Of a stretch of 64,000 nt of DNA, positions 43,350-53,219 are shown in pieces. Within the stretch, counting starts at the first letter, position 1. Every line of letters starts with the position of its first letter. Made by a program: the position numbers and the translations under genes. The stretch covers positions 136,001-200,000 of the forward strand of contig JAEMWC010000755.1 of NCBI GenBank assembly GCA_016490735.1. The letters run 5' to 3'. Below the pieces are notes generated by a model that did not search any database, was not told the origin of the DNA, and saw nothing but the letters and a program-made list of their open reading frames with translations. The stretch is from Pachyseris speciosa (lineage: Eukaryota; Cnidaria; Anthozoa; Scleractinia; Pachyseridae).

Positions 43350-44863
43350 GGTCTGGATAACTTAAAAATTTTCATCGATTATCTTAACAACGTTCACCCT
43401 ACCATAAAATTCACCAGTTCACACTCTTTTACTAACGTACCTTTCCTTGACGTTAATGTCTCATTAACCAACGACGGTCTTATCTGTACCGACCTCTATA
43501 CTAAACCTACAGACAAGCACCAACACTTACTCTATTCTTCTTGCCATCCCATGCATACTAAAAAAGCCATTCCTTTCAGTCTAGCACTCCGTTTACGACG
43601 TATTTGTTCTACCGACGAAACGTTTAATACTCGCGCTGCTCAACTTACTACATATCTTCTCAAACGCGGTTACAGCCGCAATTTCATCACTAAACAAATA
43701 CAACGTGCCGCCGACATCCCCCGCAGACTCACTTTACAAAACAAAAACGTCAACAAACCTAAACGTATACCTTTTATAACGACCTTTAATCCATCACTTC
43801 CTCATATCTCTAGCTTCATCAAAAAACATAACAATTTACTGCTATCTTCTAACCGCTGCAAAAACATTTTTCAGCATTTGCCTGTTGTTGCCTTCAGACG
43901 TTGCCCTAATCTCCGTGACTTACTAGTCACAGCTAAACTTTCTTCTAATTCTACTAATTCACACCTACAACTCCCTTCCGGTTGTTTCTGTTGCGGTAAA
44001 AATTGCGCTACTTGTCCCTACATTTCAGATGGACTCACAAGCTATACTTTCTCTTCTACAGGTGAAACGCGCCATATTAGAGACCTTAAGATGGAGGTTT
44101 GGCCATCTTACCGCAAACGGCAAACGGCGGTTTGCGGTTAGTGGTTTCACGTTAGCTGTCTACCCGTATTCGGGACTTAAGATTCGCGGGTAACAAATAG
44201 CCGGTCACCATGTTTGTTTTCATTCATTCGTTCACTTCTATTTTAGCTGAGAAATCGTCTTAAAAATTGCGTTTCTATGAAAAAGAATTCGATAATTAAT
44301 AGGCGAAAGAGTTCTAAAAAGTAATATTTCCTCTCAAACGTGGGATTGTGATGTTTTAGGGTGCAAAAATCCTTGCGGTAAATCACTTACCTCTGGAGCG
44401 TGGTCTAGCCGTACAAACGTGAACTTCAAACCGCAAACCTGACGGCAAGGCACTGGTCACGTGACTTCTTGACGTTCGCGGTTCGCGGGAAATGCCGAAA
44501 AACCTCAATCTTAATCTCTCTATTAAATCTAACCTGACCTGTGACACTAAAAACCTCATTTACATGATTCAATGCAACCGCTGTAATTTACAATACATAG
44601 GAGAGACTAAACGACGTTTAAAAGACCGATTTAATGAACACCGCCGTACCATAGATAACCCTAACACCAAATCTAAACCTACCACAGTCGCGGAACATTT
44701 CCTCTCCTCTCCTAACCACACTGCTAATGACATGCAATTAATCCCCATTGAGAAAATATTTTCTAACAGAGACTCAATCCGTAAGGCCAGGGAAGCTTTT
44801 TTAATTTCAAAAGGCAGAACAATTGATCCTGAAGTTCTTAACATCCGCGAAGAAACATATTAG
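43350..44863 (+). pseudogene. Penelope-like reverse transcriptase and GIY-YIG endonuclease (plus copy), MITE-split
   Basis: The same protein as the minus copy, starting just after the catalytic YIDD (GLDNLKIFIDYLNNVHPTIK) and reading through CFCCGKNCATC to ETRHI at 44,079, where a 441-bp MITE enters. It resumes at 44,526 with KSNLTCDTKNLIYMIQCNRC and the GIY-YIG motifs, ending in TAG at 44,861-44,863. Differences from the minus copy are few (for example Leu for His in NDGLICTDL), so the copies are recent. Without the YIDD motif this half cannot polymerise. Confidence 0.85.
44080..44520. mobile_element. 441-bp MITE in the Penelope-like ORF
   Basis: GAGACCTTAAGATGGAGGTT and AACCTCAATCTTAATCTCTC are inverted ends with TATTA on both sides. 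The empty site is visible in the minus copy, which fixes the limits exactly. Confidence 0.85.
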
Positions 44864-44984
44864 TTAATTTTTTCTTATAAGTTTACCTTTTTTCTAGTAT
44901 TTTATTTTACATTGTCAATCATTTTAGTTTCACGTGTTTCCGGTATATAACTACATAAACACCCCTTCCAATGTAAATTCTCAT

Positions 44985-45027
44985 TGTACCTGAAGAAGGC
45001 TGGTTTGGCCAGCCGAAATATAGTACA
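44985..45027 (+). ncRNA. hammerhead ribozyme of the Penelope-like element (right copy)
   Basis: Same structure as the left copy on the plus strand: TGTAC, CTGAAGA, stem II GGCTGG/CCAGCC, GAAA, TATA, GTACA. Both copies retain every core base I can check. Confidence 0.7.
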
Positions 45028-45165
45028 CAAAACTTAAAACCATTCTACGTTGTATCGGTCCTTGCTTTTATACTCTCTGTTGATTTTATTACGCCGATCA
45101 GATCATCAGTTTGATCCAACGTATACCAGCAGGATTATTGTCCACGGTTGCTTGCTTGAACATTT

Positions 45166-45176
45166 GGTAATTTTAG
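45166..45176. repeat. target-site duplication of the Penelope insertion (right)
   Basis: GGTAATTTTAG, identical to 37,449-37,459. Confidence 0.7.
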
Positions 45177-45229
45177 ACCTGGGCGACCGCGAGACGCGGG
45201 AAGCCCGAGTAATAACGCTTTACTGCTGC

Positions 45230-45960
45230 TCAGAAATATGTCAGATGGAGTCCATCCGACTCGGATCGTCGCGACCCGTCATATGAAAAGACGACCCGAC
45301 TCACCGGAACTCATTTGGCAAGAGACTTGGAAAAAGCCCAGCATAGCGATATAGAGGGGGTCGGAAATGTTGTCGAATGGAGTCGATCCGACTCGGATCA
45401 TCACGACCCGTCATATAAAGGGACGACCCGACTCACCGGAAGACATTTGGTAAGAGACTAAGAAAAATTTTCGCGTAACGCTACATAGGGGGTCAGAAAT
45501 GTTGTCGGATAGAGTCGAACCGATTCGAATCGTCATGGCCCGTCATATGAAAAAACGAACCGACTCACCGGAAATCATTTGGCAAAAGACTCAGAAAAAT
45601 TCTAGCATATCGCTATAGAGGGGGTCAGAAATGTTGTCGGATGGAGTCGAACCGACTCGGATCGTCACGACCCGGCATATGAAAGGATGACCCGACTTAC
45701 CGGAAGTCATTTGGCGAGAGACTAAGAAAAATTCTCGCGTAACGCTATAGAGGGGGTCAGAAATGTTGTCGGATGGTTCGAACCGACTCGGATCGTCACG
45801 ACCCGTCATTGGAAAAGACGACCCGACTCACCGGAATTCATTTGGCGAGAGACTTAGAACAATTTCAGCATAACGCTATAGAGTGGGTCAGAAATGTTGT
45901 CGGATGGAGTCGATCCTACTCGGATCTTTCACGACCTGTCATATGAAGCCATTTGGGAAG
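45230..45960. repeat. 132-bp tandem satellite, about 5.5 units
   Basis: GTCGGATGGAGTCG anchors at about 45,238, 45,370, 45,503, 45,635, 45,768 and 45,899, spacing 131-133. Each unit has ACTCGGATCGTCACGACCCG, a GACGACCCGACTCACCGGAA block and CATTTGGCRAGAGACT. Units differ by about 5-10%. Confidence 0.9.
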
Positions 45961-46059
45961 AGAAATTTTGTCGTGTATGGCGAGGTTTTGGTGAAAACTT
46001 CGTCTTGTGAAGTTGTGAGAGCAATATAAAACATGCTGATGTTTTCAACACGGACCTAG

Positions 46060-46110
46060 TAGCCTGCGAGCAAGCTCTCTTGTGTCCGGGGAAAGCTTGC
46101 TCGCAGGCTA
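46060..46110. mobile_element. 51-bp micro-MITE made of two transposon ends
   Basis: TAGCCTGCGAGCAAGCTCTC and AAGCTTGCTCGCAGGCTA are joined by about 13 bases. The ends equal those of the 933-bp element at 26,299. No clean duplication. Confidence 0.75.
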
Positions 46111-46289
46111 ACACGCATCTCTAGGCGGTAATGTCACGAAACCCCGCAGCACACGATAGGATACGGCTGGGCCAACTGCCTTGAGGGGTTTTAAATGTTC
46201 CTCACGCGGCCACGGGTAAGGTGTAAGTGGTTTGAAATATTTATGGTGTTCATGTTCGGCAGAAGAGAATTGCATGAATCCCATGATAG

Positions 46290-48190
46290 TCCCCAGTGGG
46301 ATATATACAGAGCTAAAAGAAATGCTGTTAGAAGTATGCTCAGGAAAGCTGAGGCCTCTTACTAGATTGGGTTATTTGAAGAATCTTCCTCGCCCAAAGA
46401 ATTCTGGAAAATATCCAATCGTATACTTGGTAAGAGATGCTAAAATCGGTCCCCTTCAAGATTCTAATAACACTGTTATTACAGATGATAGGCAGAAAGC
46501 AAATTTGATTAACAACTATTTTACTGATATTGCACATAATCTTACTATGAACTTGGAACCAGTACATTTAGATACCACTTGCTATATTAATAGAATTACT
46601 CCTACTATAGAGAATTTTTCACTGAATTAGGATATAGTTAGAGCTGTCTTAAAGTCTATTAATCCAAACAAAGCAGTGGGCCCTGATAATATTTTTCCTA
46701 AAGACCTTAAATTGGCACAAGGCTCTGCTATTCAGGGTCTGTTGGAGGTGTTAAAAAAAAGCGTGGACTGTAGTAAATTCCCCCAGCAGTGGAAGGAGTC
46801 ACTAGTTACCCCTGTTTTTAAGAAAGAGAATAGCTTGGATCCTAACAATTATCGACCTATATCCTTGCTTAGTACACCAGGAAAGCTTCTTGAGAAAGTA
46901 ATATGTAATTCATTTGATGATCATATGTTATCTAATGGCATTCTTACAGATAGACAATGGGGATTTAGGAGGGGCTATTCAACGGAGAGTCTCCTCCTTC
47001 ATCTCACTGAGTCATGGGTGAGTGCCCTGGATAGAGGCCATAAGGTTGGAGTCTTATTCATTGATTTCCGCAAAGCTTTTGATTGTGTAGACCACATTAT
47101 CCTTTCTGAGAAACTCAAGGCTGTTGGTTTGGCAGATGATATGTGGAAATGGATCAATGATTATCTCTCCGGCCGTATGTAAGGGACTAGTGTAAATAAG
47201 TCTAGATCTGATAGAAACCCCATTAGAGCTGGGGTCCCTCAAGGGTCCTTGCTAGGACCAAGACTGTTTGCATCTTACGTTAATGACCTCCCTGACTCTA
47301 TTACCAGTGGAGATGTCTATATGTACGCTGACGACACCACAATATATGTGGTAGGGAATACTGTTGATGTCATAACCACAGCATTACAGGCTGTTTTAGA
47401 CCAGGTTAATTCCTGGTGCCTTAGTAACAGACTGATTTTACATGAAGGTAAATCCGAAGCAATGATCTTAAGTACCACCCCCTTCATAGGTCCTTTGAAA
47501 CATCTGAAGTGGGGTGAGGACACCATTCGGTATGTGTCCTCCACCAAATGCTTTGGGGTTACAATCGATGATAAACTCTCATGGTCTCAGCATATTACAT
47601 CGACTCGATCTGCATTTAATGCCAAAATTAAAATGTTGAGACGTATAAATTTTTATCTACATCTATCCTGGAGACTTTTTACTATAAGACTGTAATTCCA
47701 AGTGTTCTACATGGAATTGTGATCTGGGGGTCTGGACCCAAGCTCAAAGATCTGGAAATGATTCACATCAGAGCTGCTAGGTTGATTCACAAGCTACCAA
47801 ATAGTTTTAAGGATAGTGATATACTTTCTAGGGTTGGCTGGATGCCTTTGGAGTATTTTTATAAGTTCCGTATCTTAACTATTACACATAATGCTTATTA
47901 TAATTTAATGCTTATTATAATTTAGGGCTACGCGAAATTAATTACTTGGTGACCAAGAACTCTAACAGCCATAACCTAAGGAAATCTTTGAAACCGAATT
48001 GGGTCGTAGGTCTTTTGTTCACAGATCTGCCATAGCATGGAATGCACTACCAGATAATCTTAAAGATTCGACAAATTCATCTATCTTTAAATATAACTTA
48101 AAACAATCCAAGCAAACTATCATGAATATTAATTTTGGGAAGGGAGGTAATGTTATATATAACATGAAACCAGATTTTTATTATTACTAA
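46290..48190 (+). pseudogene. LINE reverse transcriptase (CR1/jockey-like), broken
   Basis: The copy begins within the linker before RT (KRNAVRSMLRKAEASY, then KEFWKISNRILGK). RT motifs follow: KAVGPDNIFPKDLK, NYRPISLLSTPGKLLEK, VLFIDFRKAFDCVDH, GVPQGSLLGPRLF and catalytic YADD. The C-terminus has HGIVIWGSGPKLKDLEMIHI and RSAIAWNALPDNLKDS. Breaks are TAG near 46,363, a frame change near 46,440, TAG near 46,628, TAA at 47,180-47,182, a frameshift near 47,670 and one near 47,930. No endonuclease is present. The tail is the (TATG)n array. Confidence 0.8.
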
Positions 48191-48265
48191 ATTTTTATTG
48201 GTTTTACTATTTTATATAATTTAAAATTGTATCATACTTGTATCTCATATTACTATTGATTTAGT

Positions 48266-48373
48266 TTATGTATGTATGTATGTATGTATGTATGTATGTA
48301 TGTATGTATGTATGTATGTATGTATGTATGTATGTATGTATGTATGTATGTATGTATGTATGTATGTATGTAT
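48266..48373. repeat. (TATG)n microsatellite, LINE tail
   Basis: About 27 uninterrupted TATG units directly after the 3' UTR of the LINE, like the (TGTA)n tail at 20,226. The long open frames here are repeat artefacts. Confidence 0.95.
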
Positions 48374-48469
48374 ACACGCGTAACGCGCGCTTGTTTGGAC
48401 TCGTGGCTTAAAGAACGAGGCATATACACCAGCTTTTTCCTGTCTGTCACCACCTGACATTTCCAATAG

Positions 48470-48640
48470 TCGGATCGACTTTTCAAATGACGGGTCGTCA
48501 CGACCTGATCGGATCGTCACGATCCGTCGAGATATTTGAAGCTGCCCCAGGCCGTTTAACTTCCGGCAGTAAAGCTTACTTCCTTTTTAAACTTCACGAC
48601 TCGACATCCGGTGAGTCGGACCCGACTCAGTTCGTGTATA
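48470..48640. repeat. fragments of the 132-bp satellite
   Basis: GTCGGATCGAC, GACGGGTCGTCACGACCTGA and CCGGTGAGTCGGACCCGACT are rearranged or inverted relatives of the satellite at 45,240. Confidence 0.6.
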
Positions 48641-48938
48641 TTGGACATGTGTGGTGGATTAAAGAATATTGTACATGTACCTACACTTTCACTCAACAAA
48701 ACGAGTACTGCGATTGGTTGATTCTTGGTCACGTGCCCCTGACCAAATTCAAATGTATCCCGACCGGGATACAATTCCGCAATTGGTGCCCGCGCGCCCG
48801 GATACAGCAGCATGTGATTAGTGCATGACTAAAAAGAGGCATGATCTTCAGCACGTGCTCACGTCAGCTTGATTGACGAGGCGGACCTGAGAACACTGCC
48901 AGTTTTCAGTTTTATAAACCAACGATAATACAAACGTT
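48641..48938. promoter_or_regulatory. upstream region of candidate exon
   Basis: No coding frame. GTTTTATAAACC at about 48,908 is a TATA-like box 25-30 bases before the ATG at 48,939; a weak promoter guess. Confidence 0.25.
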
Positions 48939-49053
48939 ATGGAACCCGAGACTAAAAGAAAACGTTTTTTTCAAGTATCAGCCGAAGAAATTCAGCATCT
49001 AATAGGAGGAAAAGATTCGGAAAATACAAGAAAAGCATGTTCTACTTTTTCAG
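48939..49053 (+). CDS. orphan first coding exon, KRKRFF protein
   Basis: ATG at 48,939 gives MEPETKRKRFFQVSAEEIQH, then LIGGKDSENTRKACSTFS, ending CAG|GTAAGAA in phase 1. The R-F-x-x-V-x-x-E-E-I and N-T-x-K/R-A words resemble the N-termini of KIAA1958/ZMYM-like tyrosine-recombinase-derived proteins (Crypton relatives). The next exon is not found nearby; repeats follow at once. Probably the surviving 5' end of a transposon-derived gene. Confidence 0.45.
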
Positions 49054-49197
49054 GTAAGAAACTTACTTTTAAACGTTTGTAAATTATTCATTCAGCAGGC
49101 TTGTGAATAAAGACGTGTTTTTGTAATGCCGTCTTTGTTTGTTTGTCAGTTTATTTTGCTGTGATTGTTGAAGGGAAAGTCTCGGTATATAACAAAG

Positions 49198-49340
49198 CAC
49201 TTAATGTATGATCCCTCGGTAAACTAGTTAGTTTTGTTTTCCCTCGAGTCCTGATGTTTCCCTCGACTTCGTCTCGGGAAACATCAGGACTCTCGGGAAA
49301 ACAAAACTAACTGTTTCCCTCGGGACCATACATTAAGTGT
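49198..49340. mobile_element. palindromic MITE with CACTTAATGTATG ends
   Basis: CACTTAATGTATGATCCCTC and its reverse complement at 49,320-49,340 enclose two further arms (GTTTTCCCTCGAGTCCTGATG and partner). A solo arm remains at 53,898-53,955. Confidence 0.8.
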
Positions 49341-49497
49341 ATAATGATGAGAGTGATCATCGTAGTTATGAACGGTATTTTAAAAATGGTGAAAATAAAG
49401 CCTGAAAAACAATTCAGTATTGTACGGGAGTCGAATCCACGACCTCTGCGATACCGGTGCAGTGCTCTATACCAACTGAGCTAACAAGCCAACTGGG
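49341..49497 (-). mobile_element. tRNA-derived SINE (family 1)
   Basis: On the minus strand GGCTTGTTAGCTCAGTTGG (A box TAGCTCAGTTGG) and GGATTCGACTCC (B box) form a tRNA-like head, followed by TTTTTCAGGCTT and GTTCATAACTACGATGATCA. The tail is shared with copies at 59,110 and 62,322. Confidence 0.75.
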
Positions 49498-49499
49498 AG

Positions 49500-49790
49500 C
49501 TAATAATAATAATTGCTTAATTATCCTCTCCCCGTCGGGGATTTTCAGGGATAATGATACAAATGCGAGAAACAAATAATTCAAATAAACATAACATGAT
49601 AAGAATCCCAACTGGCCAGAGGCAAACCAGTTGGCTATTTACAAGGATGACCGAGGAGTTGAACCAGGGTCTACCTCATACAACACCAGCTAGCGGCCAG
49701 AGCGGGATTTGAACCCGGGGCAACCGCATTGAAATCCAGCGTCCTACATAACCGCTCGGCCACCCTGAGAGCTGGTTATTTAGTCGGTTC
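49500..49790 (-). mobile_element. tRNA-derived SINE (family 2, Leu/Ser-like head)
   Basis: Minus strand: GGGTGGCCGAGCGGTTA and GGGTTCAAATCCCGC as A and B boxes, then a second tRNA-like word GGTTCAACTCC, a body with CATGTTATGTTTATTTGAAT and an (ATT)n tail near 49,501. The head is not a sound tRNA because of a mispaired anticodon arm. Confidence 0.6.
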
Positions 49791-49794
49791 TACA

Positions 49795-50267
49795 TAAGGC
49801 GAGTTCGCTAAATAGCCTTAATGATAGCCGAACTATGAAAATCCGGATCACGAAATCATATACAGTGTAGTGACTGGTTCTTATAGTGTTTATTTCCATG
49901 TATTTCAAGAATAAGCAAGCCAAGAGAAATGACATCAAATGTTACTGACAAAAGCTCACTAAGTATTGGAACGTGTTACACTTCGCATATTCTAAATTTA
50001 TACTGCAGATTTAAGATTGTAAGATGCAATGCTCTTTTGTCCATTTGACCTAAAGTGAAATGACCATGTAGATAATATTACTGCTACCATGATCATTAAA
50101 GGATTGCAAATTAAGATCAGGGTCATTAGTGTTTTGATTCATTTACATAAGATAATAATAGTAAGCACTAAATGGTTTTACAATTCAGCGAGCCAAAAAT
50201 ATATTAAATACAAGAACGTAGGGGGAGAATAAATATTAACCACATTACAAGTCATTTTTTGTATAAA
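49795..50267. other. no gene seen
   Basis: AT-rich intergenic sequence. Confidence 0.4.
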
Positions 50268-50530
50268 ATACCGTCGATGTATAATTTACAGTGGTGAAAA
50301 CGCGGCTTCTTCCCTTCTTCGTAAGCCTGTTGCTTGACATCCTTCAGCTTTTTCTCCGTTTTTCGATATTCCCAGATTAAATGATCAGATACTGTCACGC
50401 CATTCTTTAAGCTTCTCTTCTTCTGGATCACTTGAAGGAGTTAGCTCCAGCGTCGGTCCTTGGACGCCCAATCCTCTGGGCGTTTCTATCACAGGCTTAA
50501 AACCCAAGTCTGCAGATTGCATAGACTAAT
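50250..50530 (-). pseudogene. coding remnant, possibly LINE ORF1 C-terminus
   Basis: Two adjoining minus frames read well: GFKPVIETPRGLGVQGPTLE then LTPSSDPEEEKLKEWRDS, and then, shifted by a base, SDHLIWEYRKTEKKLKDVKQ, AYEEGKKPRFHHCKLYIDG and a stop. The final Lys-rich helix followed by K-L-x-I-D-G is the way many LINE-associated first proteins end. Family assignment is weak. Confidence 0.4.
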
Positions 50531-50534
50531 TTTT

Positions 50535-52810
50535 CAATATAGTTCTCGCCAGGGCGTTCCGGAATGTTATAGAAGCGCAAGTTGAAATCTCAAGAATACC
50601 TTTTTAAGGAGTTATGAAATGTATTACATTATTATTGTCAGTATTATCCAACACCAAGAATACAATTCGGACGGGCTAATGCGAGCCCGTTTGAGGATTA
50701 AAGCCTTCCAGAGTTAGTAAACAGTACATGAATCGAGAATCATGGGGAAAACTATGTCCTGAAGTTGTCCATTGTTATCCCCTGTGTCACTGATGGTGAT
50801 GCACCATCAACTGGGTAAAAGTATGCTTAAAATTTAGTATCACCAGAGAATGCTGCCGATTGGTTACTGTAGAAGAGGGTGGTGAGCTTACAACGGCCTC
50901 AGACGGCTTATCGGAACTTGATTTCAGTTTGTTTAAAAATTATACGGATGTATAGGAAGATTCCTAGAGACATTCCCATTGATCTGTTTACCCATAACGT
51001 CAGATATTCAAGGACAGAAAAGCGGGTTGATCAGTGACATATCTCGCTTTGCGTCCACCTCTGTAACCGACTGCGTCCGCACTTTTACAGCTGACAGTTT
51101 GGAATTTCTGTTCTTTTTAACCTTCCGTGAGATACCTGTTCTCAGAAAATCCTGTATTTAATCCTAAATTTAGTCATTCTCCATACACTTTCTTTAAATA
51201 GGACGCTTTTTTGTAACCCGTTTCCATGCCCAAAAGGGAAGCGATTTCAAAACTTGCAGGAACAAAAGATTTTAAGTTCAGTCACCCCTAAACGACTAAA
51301 GAACAACCCTTAGTTAGTAAAAGATTCAATTTTAAGCTATCTTAAGACTTGTCCTATATATATAGTCGTGTCGCGACTGTTGGCAAAGAAATTTTGGATC
51401 TGTGTATCATCATGCATGAATGTAGAAATACGCTACAGAAATAAAACGGGCGTTGTTGAGCAGGGAGCTGAGAATGCCAGTGAGGATGGTTTCGTAAACA
51501 AATATTGGTGGACGTTGAACTGTGTAATACTGGTTTTATATCAAAATATCCTTCACTCACCAGGTTGTGCGTCGCCAAGCCAGGTCGTTCTTCGTCACAG
51601 GTCTCCATATTACCGAGTGGATACCTTGTATTTACCCTGTGGATCACCCAATGGACGTACTGAGTGCGACAAACAATTAATGGTTTTATTATGTTAAAGA
51701 TAAAAACTAACACTGAATGAAAGTTTGTATCTGCCAGAACTTGTTTTCTTCCTCTTTCGAAACATGAAAATGCTTATTTTTGCCAACCACCTTGGGACAA
51801 ACAATCAGTTTCAATTGTCTGTAAACACAATAAAGCAATCCCTTTGCCGTCTTTAGCGTTGAATGATTCAGTAATCGATGATAGACCAAGCAATAAAAAT
51901 TAAAGGAGGGATCAGAGAAGCGATGAATAGCAACCTTTTGAAAACATCATTCGAACGTTTGCTGCAGCCGGCGATCTTTCGATAATTTGTACAAAAGAGT
52001 CCAATTTGCCTGGGTATTTTTTATTCCTTTTGAACTAATATTGAGAGTGCATAAATCAAAATTCTTCAAGGAAAATATGGTTGCTTAGAAATATTCTGAT
52101 GTGGAGATGTTGGTCGCGATAAGTGGCATATCATTTCGACTGAGAAATATATTAATGTTAATAGTGATTATGCTAATCAGGTGGTGTGTGTTAAGAGTCT
52201 CTGTTTTTCTTGAGCTACACAAATAAAGGCGTTAACACTGTAAAATCTTGCAACGAACACAGCTCTTCGACACCTGAAGGTAGGTATTACATTTTACAGC
52301 GGTACCATATTGAAATTTATAATTTAATTCGAAGTAGTTCCTCGGCAGACTTATGGAACATTCTTATTGAACTGGCTAGAAAATGCAGACGATTCGTATA
52401 CTTTCCAGTGTCCTTAATCGATTTAGTTTCGGGAAAATAAAACAAAATATTCAAACATTATTCGTAACACGTTATTTTGAAAGCTGTTATAAATTGGTGC
52501 TATTTGGTGCGTATTGTTTATACCTGTAACGATTTCTATCAGTTTACTTGTTATGGCACCGAACTTCTCATGTCGACCGTATGTCAGCCTTCCTCGCCAT
52601 TCTGCGAGGAAATAGTTTCTTAAAATGTAATCCCTGGCCAAACCATCGAACAAAGTTAAATTCAACATTCCAACTTTGCTTGATCCAACATCGTTCTACC
52701 CTTTGGTACCCTTTGGCAGCCCATGTTTTACATGTTGAATGATGTTCGTCCAACAATGTTTGCTCAATCAAGTGTGAACAGAGTTTGCTTTTGATCAAAC
52801 ATTGCGCCCA
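50535..52810. other. no gene seen
   Basis: Intergenic, AT-rich. The pair of opposite frames at 51,354-51,713 and those at 52,210-52,969 show no motifs. At 52,650-52,800 ATTCCAACTTTGCTTGATC and AACAATGTTTGCTCAATCAA are fold-back words, perhaps a MITE remnant. Confidence 0.35.
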
Positions 52811-53216
52811 AAATACTTTAAAGTATGGAAGGCAATCCATCACATTCTTGGGCCAAATGTTATGGTCCAAGTTGTCCAACTCTGAGAGAAGTACACCAAC
52901 TCTGAAAGACTTCAAACAAATGATAAACTGTGGAGATATCGATGCGTTGGACAACAGTAGCTGTGCCATCTATGTAATACCTAATATGATATATAAATTT
53001 TCATGATAAATGTTTTTTTTTTTAATTTTATGTAAGTAAATTGATATAAATTGTCCACATTAATTTTTTAGGAATTTTAGATTCTTAGGTCTTAATTATG
53101 ATAATTTTATTTTATTTTAACTAGCTTTGTTTTAGTGTCCCCAATTAGTACTGTAATGTACTAGAATTCTTTTATGGCACTTAAATAAATTAAAGGTTTC
53201 ATCATCATTTCATCAT
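52811..53216 (+). mobile_element. 3' end of a CR1-like LINE
   Basis: YGRQSITFLGQMLWSKLSNS and TPTLKDFKQMI match the last residues of LINE reverse transcriptases (Y-G-x-x-S, W-x-x-L, F-K). A 3' UTR of about 230 bases ends AAATAAATTAAAGG and TTCATCATCATTTCATCATC. Confidence 0.65.
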
Positions 53217-53219
53217 CAT

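Larger units (their letters stand above)
37460..45165. mobile_element. head-to-head inverted Penelope-like element, one insertion
   Basis: Two 5'-truncated Penelope-like copies point outward from a centre near 43,346 and share the same 3' sequence at both outer edges. One 11-bp duplication flanks the whole, so both copies arrived together. The minus copy was later split by a 4,526-bp RecQ transposon and the plus copy by a 441-bp MITE. Without these the element is about 2.7 kb. Confidence 0.75.

Noticed and set aside
48253..48520. Overlapping open frames with HTYI or MYVC repeats
   Set aside because: They are translations of the (TATG)n microsatellite.
51354..51713. Overlapping frames on both strands
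   Set aside because: No motifs, starts or splice context on either strand.
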